A DNA stretch of 64,000 nucleotides from Cerioporus squamosus (Eukaryota; Basidiomycota; Agaricomycetes; Polyporales; Polyporaceae). The position numbers were made by a program, and so were the translations under genes. Shown in pieces: positions 1 to 10,451 of the stretch; position 1 is the stretch's first letter, and each line of letters starts with the position of its first letter. The notes under the pieces were generated by a model, which worked only from the letters and a program-made list of their open reading frames with translations, made no database searches and was not told the origin of the DNA. The DNA lies in NCBI GenBank assembly GCA_022592435.1, contig JABYQS010000035.1, positions 124,001-188,000 of the forward strand. Reading direction: 5' to 3'.

Positions 1-1126
1 GCCCACAAGTCCATCTCCTCCGCAAATCTTCCCGACTCCTTCCTTCCTCGTCTCCGCGCATTCTCCTCGAGCTGGTCCATGGGGACATACCGCCAATTGT
101 CACCGGTGAACGGCTTGGCCATCGTGTAGTGGATGACGCGCATCTCCTCCTTGATCCCCTCCCACATCCGCGGGCTGCGCGCCTTGATCGCCAGGTTCGC
201 ATTGTACGCATACGGGAGGCGCACCACGTCCTTCGCAAAGAACGCGTTCAGCAGCGCCTGCTCCGCCTCGTGCCGCCAATAGTGCGCCGTCGGGATCGTC
301 TCTACGATCTTCCAGAACACCGCCGTGCTCGGCCGCAGAAAGAGCACCCCCGCGTTGAACTGCAGCGCAAATCCCTTCCGGTTCGTGTACACGTCCGGGA
401 CCGCCGCGAGGCTGTGCGGGAGCGCGAAGAGCTCGTCAAAGTTGCGCGTCGCGAGCGTGTCGGCGTCCAGGTACACCACGCCCCGCGCGCCGTCCTTGTC
501 GAGCTGCCAGAGCCGGAGCTTGGTGTATTGGTCGACGAAGTGCTTGAACACGTCCCGGCCGTCGTTTGGCGGCGCGATCCGCTGCACCGGCTTGGCCTCG
601 AACCCGGTCGCGGTCGCAATGCAGAGTGCGCGCGGGGAGACCTGCTCGGGGATGTAGAGCATGAGCCGGCGTGCGGTGGTGTTGACGCGGTTCAGCGAGT
701 GGCCGAGCGTGGCGATGGCGGTCGCGAACTCGTCCGTGTAGTCGCGATCACGTTGCCGGAGTGCTGGATGGTGCCGGGGTCACGGAGCGACTCGTTGCTC
801 ACGAGCGGGAGCTTGTGTCTGTGGTTTGGGAGCACTTCCCTTGGTCAGCCTCAGCCTGTTTCCCGCACATGCACTCCCGTCGCTGCGTCTGGCGTATTCC
901 CGGAGGCAGGTGCGACAGCCCATGACATCGACACTTACAGTGATTCCCAATCCTGGTTGAAGACCGTAGGAACGGGTTGGTGCACGACCGTCCAGATTAT
1001 CCAGAAGATGTTGAAAGAGAGAGACACGACCCCGGCCCACGTCAGCCAACTCCATGTCGATGGCTTGCTGAACCCCTGTGCACTCAAGAACCTCCGTGCC
1101 ACCGTTGGGCCTGTCCATCCATGCAT
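1..1126 (-). CDS. Glycosyltransferase family 8 (glycogenin-like), N-terminal part, runs off the left edge
   Basis: Membrane-anchored sugar transferase of the GT8 fold, which transfers a nucleotide-activated sugar; the acceptor is unknown. Exon 1 (1126-939) starts at an ATG and encodes a short cytosolic tail, then one hydrophobic anchor (WAGVVSLSFNIFWIIWTV). That implies a Golgi type II protein. A GTAAGT...CCACAG intron covers 938-819. Exon 2 carries the family hallmarks in order: LGHSLNR, YTKLRLWQLD, the DxD metal/nucleotide motif in VVYLDADTL, FNAGVLFLRPS, HYWRHEAEQALLNAFF and the HYTMAKPF block. The C-terminus lies outside the window. Near 740 the frame shifts by one base, between ...GNVIAT and YTDEFATA, although both halves are plainly GT8. 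A lost base is the simplest reading. Assignment to the superfamily is firm; glycogenin itself is less likely because of the membrane anchor. Confidence 0.85.
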
Positions 1127-1610
1127 CTTCGGCTAAACGGGTCTGATTCTTGCGCTTACGAACCTGAGTATGGTATGAGCGAAGAGAGAGAGCAGGGACT
1201 GGAGGTGTTGGATTGCGAGTGTGGGCCCAGGAGGGCGATTGTAGCCTGATTGTAGCAGGCGTTGCGACATATATCGACGGCGTATGATTCCGGAGAAGAT
1301 AGAATAGAATGGGTCTCTGCGCGGCCTACAGTCACATCAAGTACATAGTATGTATCATCATCGGACGTCCGGCCTGCACCAAAATCCGAGGCGCAATATA
1401 CAGTATGGGCCCGTGCCCAATTTGAAGATCACCGCCCGCTCTGTCGCCAGCGCCCGCGAAGTCCTCATTTGCATCGCTCGGGGACATCTTACGGCGTATC
1501 ACGGTTGCGCGCACAAGCCGCGCATGCCCGTGTTGCCATGTTGTCAGAGATCACACTAGGTCACGTCGCAGTGAGTTCCCGGACGCACTCGACGGTGAGC
1601 AAGAAGTCAC
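1127..1610. other. Intergenic, no gene seen
   Basis: The stretch lies between the glycosyltransferase start and the 3' remains of F-box copy A. Only short open frames without coherent protein character occur. It probably contains the glycosyltransferase promoter; no clear TATA element was recognised. Confidence 0.5.
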
Positions 1611-2925
1611 TCACATTGATCTCATGTGCTCTCCAAGAGCGTCCCCGTCCACCCGCCAATCCAGACACAGCCAGCGAGGTTTCGCCATTGGATCAGGCTA
1701 CAGGACATTGTTCGCCACGACCTCGTCTCTGCGTACGATCGGCAGCTCATCTTCATCTAGACATGCCCAGGTGCGGTGCTCTCGCCCCTTGCGAAGGGTG
1801 AGAAGCGAGTGTTCAACCTACGCAAACGAACAACCTTCAGCTTGACAGCACAGCCATAGGTACCAGGTTGGAGAAACTCACCGCTGTCTCAAGGACATGC
1901 TCCTCTGGAGTGCAATGCAGTCTCCGGCAGTCCACGCAATCCAAGCGGACCTTAGAACTCTCGATCTCCTGCCATGTTGTTCTCCGCGGGTCGTACCCCA
2001 TAGCACGCAGGACGTCGCAAGCCTTCCGCAGACGACTCCGGAGACTGTCTATAACGAAGTCGAATTGGAACGGGAAGCGCGCGTGTTTCCACTCGGAGGT
2101 CTTCGTAACGTGCAGAATTACGGCGTTGTTGACGTAAAGGTCATCGCGGCGGTAGTCCATCACCCGGTCAGTGCGTGGCTTGTAGGCACACGGGTGGGCC
2201 AGAATTGCAGGGAAGCGCATGGGCGTGGACTCGCAATAAAAGCACACCTATGTCGCTACCGCGAGGTCGAGCGGGTCGCTGGTTGTGCCCGGGGGTACCA
2301 GAGGTGTTTAACTAGCAGTGCCGTGAATTGAGCCTCATCGTGGTCAAGTGCTGCTCCGCAAGACGAGGGAGAAGCTTGAGGAAGTCGACACGGGTGACTG
2401 ATTGCGAGTGAGGCGCGTCGACCAGTGCACGACAATCCTTCAAGAGCGCGAACTCGATATACGCCGGCCGATAGTCCATTTCGGGGGTCCTGGGCAGTTC
2501 GACGTAGTGCTCGATTATCGCGGCCTCGAGTTTGTGGAGGCGTTCCCTCCAGATCCTCTTCGTGCGAGTCTCGTTTAGGAACTTGTCGAGGACGCACGCG
2601 ACTTGCGTATATCCTGAGGATGGCGACGGTATGATCAGCTGCGTTCATTCAGCAGCGAAACAGCCACCATCGACGCACCGAACGAAGTCAGTTCTGACGA
2701 CCGTCGAACGATTGGGTTCTTCGCCATCTGCTCCAGCCCAACAGGTCCCAGAAACTGCAGCTCCTTCTTCCAACCATCTGCCTTCAGGAGTTTGACGATC
2801 CTGTCTCTAAGTCTTAGCACGCTGAACATTCGATGGCAGCGAAACCTTACTTGTTGAACCGTTTCTCCCGTTTGCGGTCGAGCGCCGCGTCTCTCTTCAG
2901 CATCTGCTCCCTGAACCATCTGTCA
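1611..2925 (-). pseudogene. F-box-family protein remnant (copy A), N-terminal F-box missing
   Basis: This is a decayed member of the same family as copies B, C and D. The minus strand first encodes RWFREQMLKRDAALDRK. After a GTAAGG intron it gives IVKLLKADGWKKELQFL, which lines up with IDKLKVEGWGPEIEWL of copy C. It continues with WRERLHKLEAAIIEHYVE and RPAYIEFALLKDCRALVD, and ends in a Cys-containing tail (MRFPAILAHPC, VLRAMGYDPRR, VRLDCVDC, RWLCLDWRVDGDALGEHM) typical of basidiomycete F-box-like proteins. No F-box exon is found upstream; a repeat begins at 2968 instead. Two in-frame TAG codons interrupt the tail, just before VCFYCEST (near 2250) and before PDPMAKPRW. Missing 5' exons plus two stops argue for a pseudogene. 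Splice choices are inferred, so a strongly spliced short gene is not fully excluded. Confidence 0.65.
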
Positions 2926-2967
2926 CAACGACTGGCTGCCTGAGAAGACGGTTTTGGGGCCACGTTC

Positions 2968-3134
2968 CATCAGTAAAGTGTGAAAAGTCTGAGAGCTCTG
3001 AGATCTCTTAAATTCAAATTCAGAGTTCACAGAGGTCTACAGACCTCAGAGCCATTCTCCACCATGGCAGAAAATGAATATTGATATGTTTGGGAAGAGG
3101 CCTCTGAGGTCTGACATTTCTGACCTCTGAGGAT
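2968..3134. repeat. CTCTGAG-rich repeat with a CATCAGTAAAG terminus
   Basis: The segment opens with CATCAGTAAAGTGTGAAAA, followed by reiterated TCTGAG/CTCTGAG words and a hairpin (GAGGTCT-ACAG-ACCTC near 3035). The first ~30 bases match the reverse complement of 9048-9077 at most positions, and the terminus resembles that of the element at 10209-10451. No matching right end was found, so it is probably a truncated copy of the same MITE-like family. It abuts the broken 5' end of F-box copy A. Confidence 0.5.
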
Positions 3135-3510
3135 GTCTGCACTGTGCGCCCGGAACACCGCAAACTCGTCCGAGAATCACGGTGAAACGCCCGTTCCGCG
3201 AAGAATGTCGGGGACTAGTTGGGGGTGGGGATGATGGCGGTGAGAAACAACGGTCTCGCAGTCACCATTTTACACGGGGGTTTCCCGCAACTCTCGGGTG
3301 TTCGAATACGAGCGAAACAATCCTGCATAATATGGGATTGCGAGGGGGAAACATTGAACATGTATGTACTATGTGCGAACATGAGATGTTTTCGTGGTAC
3401 GTTCCAGGTCTTGAGGGCGGAATGACTGGCATGCCTCCGCATCGCTGGATGTGTTTTGAGTGCATGGGGATGCTACTGATATATATACAGAAGCAAGCGT
3501 GTGAGTATTA

Positions 3511-3754
3511 CTGTAGAGTTTCGACCGATGCGGCGCGTCACAGGTCACAGGGACCTCCGCCGCACCGCATCGTGCTGTAGGTCACAGGTCACGGCCCCTT
3601 TGGGGCCCCCATTTTCGCATTTTGGCTCGGTTTTCGGGCGTTTAGCAGGCCAAATCAGGCAAATTTTGGGCGCCTCCGCTCCGCTCCGGCGACTGCGGGC
3701 GGTTACAGGTCACACCCCGCTGGGGCCTGCACCGCATCGGTCGAAACTCTACAG
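3511..3754. mobile_element. MITE-like element with perfect 23-bp terminal inverted repeats and TA duplication
   Basis: Bases 3511-3533 (starting CTGTAGAGTTTCGACC) are the exact reverse complement of 3732-3754. Both ends are flanked by TA (3509-3510 and 3755-3756), as expected for Tc1/mariner-type integration. The 244-bp body has no coding capacity. It contains several ACAGGTCAC words near both ends, which may be subterminal transposase-binding repeats. The Tc1/mariner class is inferred from the TA only. It lies about 100 bp downstream of the Tnp2 transposase stop but shares no recognisable ends with it. Confidence 0.85.
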
Positions 3755-3858
3755 TAATCTGGCAGAACCTTGAGGGTTCGCAACGCGCTGTCAACAAGAA
3801 GTCACATGTGCGACGCGACACGACGTGTGTTGCGTGCTCGCGTCGCCCTATATATACC

Positions 3859-6800
3859 CTAGTCCTCCTCTCCTTCATCCTCATCGTATATTGCGCGAGA
3901 CAGGGCGCCACTGCGATCGGTGATAGCCCAGCGACCTCGGTCTCGGATGCGGCCCACAAGGCACTGGATTGTCGTAATGTCGAGGACATCAAGAGTTGTC
4001 TCCTTCGAGTAGTAGTGGATGTCGAGGGATGAGTGGGTCTCCTCGATCTCGCAAGTGCGAACGACAGCGAACAGTAGCATTTCGGACGTGTGATGGGATG
4101 AGCCTGGTATGGGTGGGCAGTTGACCGCGAGGATATGTTCCAGACAGCCGTAGAAGGTGGCGCGCTGCAACTGAACCACGGCGTTCCGGTGTCGTGCATT
4201 TCTGTCGACTAGGGCTTCGTACTGGGAACATAATGGTCAGTGCGGTACCCGTGGACAGAGACGAGGCGTAAACTAACGCGAACAAAGGTTGCATCTCGCT
4301 CGGCCTGGCCAAACTTGACCTGCGTTGCGGGCTGGTCGGTGGACTTGCCGAAAGATGCTGCACATATGATGTCACCTTCAGGGAGGATGCGAAGGCGGCC
4401 CCACTCCTCCACTGTTGCTGTAGCAAGTGCCGTCCGTGTGTTCGTTATAGTGCCATTGAACCGAGTGCACAACACCCCGACAATCTTATTTCTGATACCG
4501 GTGTTGAGCGCACTAGCTTCGGGGCTACGGTGGGGAGGGAGAAGAGCGCATGTCTGATCTGTTGCAAGGTGAAGAGAGCTATCAGTCTCCACCACATAGT
4601 AGCTGGGGAAGGAAAGACTTACATCGAGGTATACAGACAGCACGATAGAAGCCATTGAGGCTCGGTGGCTTGAGGGATAGAGTTTCCTCGAGGTTGTATA
4701 TGAGTTTGATGTGCGTGAGCCGAGCGCGGTCCAAGACATGGCGATTCAGACTGGCATAGGGGTATCGACGGCTCCGGATGGCACCCTGAAGCGAGCCGCA
4801 GTATTGTTCGATGGGGAATGCCCACGAAGCCCAGATGGGGCCAGCGGCGACGATGCTGTCAGCGATATGGAGAAGCGCATGTATGGTGATGGGACAAGTT
4901 GACAGACGATCAGGATCATATTGGTAATACATCCTGTGTCGCACTGGTCAGCATACAGACACTGAGCACTGTGAGTGGTTATACGCACTTCTCGTAGTCC
5001 TTTACCCACTTGACAAACCCGGCGCGCAGCTCGTCTATCTCTTCAAGTGTGATCTCGAATGCCAAGCAAAGATGTACCAGCTTGACGAGGCAGATGAAGT
5101 GGTCGTAGTAGCGGCGGTGTAGGAAGCGGTTTTGGAGAATGACGGGGGCGATGTAGAGCGACCAGAAGGAGAGGGAATCAGCGGTCCAAGACGACTTATC
5201 GTTAGCCACATTGGGACTACGAGGGCCAAACATCGACGGAATTGTGTCACCGGAGGCTGCGCTTGCTGCGCCAATCACATCCAGAACGGTCGGATTGAGC
5301 TGGTACTGCCCCGTGCCTGTGTCGAGGCCCTTGTAGTTCCCAGTCCAGAGATGGAGCAGGTTCTTCAGGACATTCTCGAACATCAGATGCATGAAGTCGT
5401 AGGGAAATGACGTCGGAAATGTGAGAGAGTGGAGTACGGACAGGGCGGGGATGCCTTTGATGCCGTACTTCTTCGATAGGTGATCATGCTCGGCCTGCGT
5501 GCGCGCGAACTGGACTTCTTTGGCTTGCTGCATCATCTCGGAATGGGTTCGCAGCGGCAACAATGCAGGATTGTACTGACGCTCTTCTAGAGGAAGGCTG
5601 TTCACATCAGGATGGCGAGAGCGGTCCAGAGGGACATAGAGGGTGGGATTGGACACGTTCGGTGGGCATATACCGTGAATAGAGCACATACGACATGGGG
5701 AAAAGCCGTTATGGCCCTTCATGCGCATAACCATGGACATCGCCGGGATGTCGCCAAAGACCTTGATTAGATAGGCCCGTAGAGCGAAGAATGACTCGGA
5801 CAGAGAGTCGTACGCATGCACACCAACTGAGAGGTGCAGGAATTCTTGAATTGCCGGCCAGAGGAAGGAATCGAAGTCGTGCGGCTTCTTTGGGCCAGGG
5901 ATGACACCAAGTGGAAGGAGGTGCTCGAGATGGAACCGGATCTCCGGAGGAAGGTTGTAGTTGCACAGCAGAAGGGGCCACGCAGTCTTCTTCCAACGGT
6001 GATGGGGAGCAAAGCCATCAGTTGACAGCCCAAGTGCGATGTCGCGCTCGTCCTCGAAGTATTTGTGTCCTAGCTGTCTGCCATCCATGACGACCTTCTG
6101 CTCCAAGAGCTTCCGGTAATCGGTCGAGTCCATGACGTCGGAGATTTGGCCGGGTGCGTGCTGATGTTCTTTGCCCCGATAGAGCATTCGGCGGGCGCCG
6201 GGCGGAGTCTCTGTTAGCGAGCAGGGCTTTGAGGCGAGAGGTGAAGGGAATGTACAGGAAGCGGGATCGAGGCTCGCCATTGGGGCGGTAGCGATCCTCC
6301 TTGCAGTGCGGGCATGTTGTCAAGGATGCGTGGGGGCCGACGAAGCACATGCAGGAGTTCACGCAGCAGTCATAAAGCTCGGGCTGGATGCCTGAGAGCT
6401 GAGCAACACGCGCTTGAATGTTCTTCCAAGTACTAATGTGGGCATCGGGGAGGGTGAACGAGAGCTTTGCGAATGTCTTGCCTGGCCTATGTGTCTCAAC
6501 TTTGAGGGCAAACGGTCGCAGGTGCGCAAGGTCGTCTGCAGTTATGTCATCCGCTGCCATGCAAGGTTCGGGCTCAGCTCGAAGTATGAGAGCATGAGGA
6601 GACGCACCTGACAGCTGAGTCTGAAGGAGAAAGAGCTCCGAAAGCTCGTCCCAGACTGATATGGCCATGTACTTGTCATGGTCGTACTCTCCCGTCCCCC
6701 ACTCATAGTCGTACTCCGGGCCCTCCTCTTCACCTGCAAGACCGAAGTCATCGTCCTCGTCTGGCACATCCTCTACCCTGGCCTGAGTCTGCGCCCGAGT

Positions 6801-7254
6801 TTGCCCTCCCCAGATCCGCTCTTGTGCTGCCGCAATCGCCACATCTGCATCTATTGCTGGTGCTGCGGCACTCGCCCCGGTTGGAACTTGCACACCAGAT
6901 GGAGGCTCCGGTTGTGGGTTGTGCACAGGTACGTCCATGTCTATGTCCATTCACGAGTCAACACTCATCGTTCAGAAGACTGGTACTGTCAACATGGAGA
7001 TACGCACCTGCAGATGGGTACTCAAGACCTCCCAGCTCCCCAGCCCCCGCTGATCCTCCAACATCACCATCTTCCATCTCCTCGCTTGCCGCAGGAGCTC
7101 CCTTGCGATGCCGTTTCAAGGACCTTGATCCAGTGTGCATGCCGCGGTTGTCCGCCATTGCGCTCGCGAGCAGGGTTGCAGGAGCCTTCCCAGTGAGATG
7201 TCGCCATTCTGTCGGAGAGGAGACGTTGTTCCCGCAGCCGCACTTGCAAATCAT
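3859..7254 (-). CDS. Tnp2-type (CACTA/CMC superfamily) transposase with one frameshift
   Basis: The encoded enzyme would cut and move a DNA transposon. A possible first exon (7254 to about 7010) begins MICKCGCGNNVSSPTEWRHL, the Cys-rich opening usual for fungal Tnp2 genes. An acidic segment follows, then CPHCKEDRYRPNGEPRSRF (two-Cys knuckle), the core LGLSTDGFAPHHRWKK, YDFMHLMFENVLKNLLHLW and the C-terminal MYYQYDPDRLSTCPITIHAL and SLQGAIRSRRYPYASLNRHV. The frame is divided by introns near 4980-4935, 4635-4560 and 4255-4210, and ends ...YDEDEGEED. At about 6195-6205 the N- and C-terminal halves lie in different frames within ALLANRDSARR/MLYRGKEH; one extra C in a CCC run explains this. The junction of the first two exons is uncertain. 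No convincing CACT...AGTG ends were located, so element borders are undefined. The copy is probably inactive unless the shift is a base-call error. Confidence 0.85.
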
Positions 7255-7655
7255 GTCAACCTGGACTCAAAGAGGTATGAAAGCAGGCTCAGCAGTGGTA
7301 GGAGTTGGCGGTTGACTTTGACGACTCTGCATGTGCACGAGCATGCAGGACACGGCTGGATCACGGCCCAAACTTGAACATTCATGGAGGCCAAGACCGA
7401 ACATCGGGGCGGCCGCCCTCAATGTGGTGTCGGCCCTCCAATCCCGTCGCTCAGATCCTCGGGCAGTGTCGGTAAGTGAGCACGATGGCACGATGGCGCG
7501 ATAAGGGCTCACCAAGAAATATATAAGGCAGCAGGAGCTGACCCGACCGCCCACTCTTCCCTGTTCACTTCCATATCCCCGAGTGCTGGACACTCGCCCT
7601 CCTTCCCATTCATTCGAACTAAATCTGCTCTTCTATACTCTGTCGTAAGAACAAG
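7255..7655. other. Intergenic between transposase and coiled-coil gene
   Basis: No open frame with protein character occurs here. The right part is the probable promoter of the downstream plus-strand gene (TATA-like box at 7520). The left part may hold the unrecognised terminus of the Tnp2 element. Confidence 0.5.
7520..7528 (+). promoter_or_regulatory. TATA-like box
   Basis: TATATAAGG lies about 135 bp upstream of the ATG at 7656, with a pyrimidine-rich stretch between. This is a plausible core promoter for the small coiled-coil gene. The call rests on motif and position only. Confidence 0.35.
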
Positions 7656-8516
7656 ATGTCTGCCCAATCAAAGGTGCGCTCCGCACAGTAGCATTGTTCA
7701 GGAAATGGCACTCACAAACTCGTCTCCAGCGCGCTCCCACTAAGAAGGACCTCGAGATATTGGTCGCCGACCTGCAAAGCAAGCTTTCCCTGGAAACCGA
7801 ACATGAGTACACGCTCTCATCGTCTCTGGTCCCCGAGTTCAAGATCAATGTCTTGCTTAACTCAAAGCACCCTTACCGCCTGCAGAGCGTGTCGCTCTTG
7901 CTGCCGACCTTCAGGCTGTGAAGGAAAGCATTACCCGGCTTGAGGTGGAGCTGGCTGAGGCCACGCAGCGTGCTCAAGACGCTGCTGCTGCTGCTGCCGT
8001 GCCCCCTCAGGCTCAGGCTCAGGCACTTCCGACCATCCCCAAGCCTGCCGGGGTTCTTCGCAACCTCGAGGAGCTCAGCGGCCTTTCTCATGCAGACTAC
8101 AAGGCTGTCCAGGTGCAATCCAGTTCAGACTGACCATACTCTTGAGTCCGATGCTTACCTCAGGCTTGCCTGCATGTAGCGGACCGTCCGTAACCTTGTG
8201 GTGCGTGCCGACCTCGATGTCACTCAAGACTTCCGCCGCCAATGTCCCGAGAGTCTGGCGAAGCTCTACAAAGCGGTCAGTTCTCTTGCAACAACACTGT
8301 CTAGGCCATGACTTACCCGGAATGTAGGCACGAGAGGAGCATCCGATCCTCAGGCGGTTCCAGAACAACTGGATGACTGCTGAACTCGCCAAGCAGTTCC
8401 TCCAGAACCGACGCAAGCACGCTGTTCGCCAAGGCTACATCGACCGCGCGTTCCTCAAGACGAGTCCTCGTGGCCCTGTCACTCGTAGTCGCCGAAGGGA
8501 TACTCCCGAGGTGTAG
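7656..8516 (+). CDS. Small coiled-coil protein, function unknown
   Basis: The conceptual protein is about 200-230 residues after removing short introns (7674-7730, one near 7830-7890, 8113-8177 and 8278-8328). It starts MSAQSK-RAPTKKDLEILV, passes through a heptad-rich segment (LQAVKESITRLEVELAEATQ), an Ala/Pro-Gln linker (AAAAAAVPPQAQAQALP), LEELSGLSHADYKAVQ and RTVRNLVVRADLDVTQDF. It ends in a basic block (FQNNWMTAELAKQFLQNRRK) and a basic tail to TAG at 8514. I do not recognise a named domain. The layout (coiled coil followed by a conserved basic C-terminus) is that of a small nuclear or cytoplasmic adaptor. The second intron has a weak donor, so residues around 35-40 are uncertain. A TATA-like box precedes it. 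Confidence 0.6.
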
Positions 8517-9052
8517 TCGTGTAGTAGTGGTCCGCATGTACAAGTCTATCGTCCGCAGTGGCGTCGTGCTGGTACACGTGCGTCTTGCTTGCCTTTCTGA
8601 GTGCATCGTTGATCTGAATATACACCTTCCTTTGTTCCCATGATACTGCGTGAACTGTCAGCTTGCCTGAGTGTCGACCTTACCTGCAAAGCATGGGAAG
8701 TAATCATATCCAGCAGAGCCAACATGTCCTGACATTCAGGTGAGCTATGCCCAGGTTTTCATAGGTGGAACTGCCTGCAAACGGCAAAGCCTTGCACATG
8801 TTTTAACTGGTAGTAATATCCCCTAAACATGGAACTTCGTCCTCATACCCATCGCTCGCGACATGGGATCTTATTTCAAAATCGTGTTGAGGACTCCGAC
8901 TAATTCACCTGGACGCCGCGCCCCGAAGCGCTGAATACTTCGGCCTTGTTCTCGCATGTCATCCTCACTACCCCCATCATCTTCCCATGTTCCGCCAGGT
9001 GAATTTCTCGTTTACCCGGGCCTACAGTGCTGTGGGAGAACTTTCAGAGTTC
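8517..9052. other. Intergenic, repeat-bearing
   Basis: No gene is seen. An imperfect inverted repeat (AATTCACCTGG near 8902-8912 and its complement near 8994-9004) spans about 105 bp and may be a small folded repeat. The right margin passes into the CATCAGTAAAG-type repeat. Confidence 0.4.
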
Positions 9053-9077
9053 TTAGAGTTTTCGCACTTTACTGATG
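9000..9077. repeat. Repeat end, CATCAGTAAAG family, inverted orientation
   Basis: Read on the minus strand from 9077 it begins CATCAGTAAAGTGCGAAAA and continues with TCTAAG/CTCTGA words. It matches the left end at 2968 with only scattered substitutions. It supplies the in-frame stop that now ends F-box copy B. Confidence 0.55.
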
Positions 9078-9948
9078 TCCATTATGGGTAGGTTATGTAG
9101 ACTCACATCCGCGCGTTTCTTCACATCTGCCCTATGAGCTCTGACCACTTCTTTGACGGCTTCCACACACGGCTTCACTATTGGCCCGGTTACCTTCAGA
9201 GCTTTGATGTACGCCTCTAGCTGAGGTATATATACCCTGACGTTGCTGTCGTAGTCATCAGGACGGCCACTGCGGAGACCAAGGGCATCAGTGGTGAACG
9301 TATACCACGGAACCGATCGGCATCATCTCAAACATACGCGTTGTAGGTGGTATGGTACAAGTTGAAGCTTTCGGTGCGGTACAGGCTCGCATAACTCAAA
9401 CTGCGGTTGAGACCTTCTATCATCTTGCAGGCCGTCTTGTAGGTGTGCGACCTGACCAATACGCAGTGAGGACATGCTTTCCGTGAATTTCAAGGAGAAA
9501 CGTACACCTTGGGCAAGCAAGCCGAGCAATACCTCTTGGACCACGGCCATATCACCTTCCTAACGCTGGCTTTTCCACAGTTCTGTGCAATGCTCAAAAT
9601 GAGAAGGAACGATATGCCGAAGAGGGTGATACGTACATGGCAAAACGGAGCAAACAAGAGATGGGCGAAAGCGGGTTGACTCAAATGTGCGGGTGGTTTG
9701 GGCATGCCCGATGCTCGAGCGCGCTTGAAGACGATGTCCCATATGCGTTTCTTAGATCCTGGATCGAGGAGGAAGTCGCAAAGACTTGTACAGGTCCATA
9801 TCAGGCTACTAAGGTCTGATGGCCCGAGAAGAGTGCAGATCTGCGCATGGTCAAAGAGTTGGTTCAAGTTGGACCACATTCGGAGCAGGTTATGGTAGCG
9901 ACGTACCTCAATGAACACTTCCGGAGGGAGGTTCATGGCTTCGAACAT
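9053..9948 (-). CDS. F-box-family protein (copy B), 3' end lost into a repeat
   Basis: Predicted substrate-recognition subunit of an SCF-type ubiquitin ligase. From ATG 9948 it reads MFEAMNLPPEVFIE, an intron with a GTACGT donor, then ICTLLGPSDLSSLIWTCTSL (helices of an F-box-like domain), KKRIWDIVFKRARASGMPK and AFAHLLFAPFCH. After the next intron come KVIWPWSKRYCSACLPK and SHTYKTACKMIEGLNRSL. Intron positions and the motif W-P-W-x-x-R-Y-C-x-x-C-L-P match copies C and D, so they are true paralogues. The next exon (VYIPQLEAYIKALKVTG, VKEVVRAHRADVKKRAD) ends at a GTGAGT donor at 9116. Reading on gives a stop at 9053 inside the repeat whose end is at 9077. Later family exons are absent. The basic N-terminal leader of C and D is also missing, unless another 5' exon exists. 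Confidence 0.65.
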
Positions 9949-10208
9949 GATTAGACACCGTGCGGTGGTCCGCAGCCTGAGCACTGTGGTGGTTACGCCC
10001 AACCCACCGGAGGTCGAAGCAGTCACGTCTTGAAGCCCGGTTGAGTTGTCAAAAGTATGGACTAGACGGTTCTTAGATCAAACTGGGGAGACATAGTGAG
10101 CAATCTTGAGTTTCTTGCGCGAGCGAAGCTCCATGCTGCCAGTGAGGGTGGTGGACGTAGTAACTTAGATTGCACGCAGAGAGAGAGAGAGAGACAGAGA
10201 AAGCACTC

Positions 10209-10451
10209 CATCAGCAAATGGGGGTCACTTCTAAAACCTCTAAAACCTCTGAAAATTTCCTTAGAGGTGTTAGAGGTTAGTTCAAAAAATGTTCCAGGGA
10301 GGAACTTTCAATCTCACTGAAATGTGTTTTAATCGCATCTGACAGTATCAAGAATTTACCCAAACCAACAAAACCTCTAGGACCTCTAAGCCTCTAACAC
10401 CTCTAAATTAGAGGTTTTAGATGTTTTAGAGGTGACTCCCTTTTGCTGATG
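10209..10451. mobile_element. MITE-like element with long inverted termini (CATCAGCAAA...)
   Basis: Bases 10209-10250 and the reverse complement of 10410-10451 match over about 40 positions with a handful of substitutions. Both begin CATCAGCAAA and continue with GTCACYTCTAAAAC and tandem TCTAAAACC words. The interior is AT-rich and non-coding, and total length is 243 bp. No clear target duplication was seen, so superfamily assignment is withheld. Its terminus resembles those of the repeats ending at 2968 and 9077. Confidence 0.8.

Noticed and set aside
129..1136. 335-codon plus-strand open frame over the glycosyltransferase
   Set aside because: It starts at GTG, and its Arg/His/Val-rich product is the antisense shadow of the GC-rich GT8 coding strand, which shows real family motifs.
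3130..7470. CACTG words near 3139 and AGTG words near 7291, 7463 and 7475 as CACTA transposon ends
   Set aside because: The sequences following them do not match as inverted repeats and no 3-bp duplication flanks them.
8900..9006. AATTCACCTGG inverted repeat as another MITE
   Set aside because: Only about 11-13 bp match, there is no flanking duplication and no second copy in the window.
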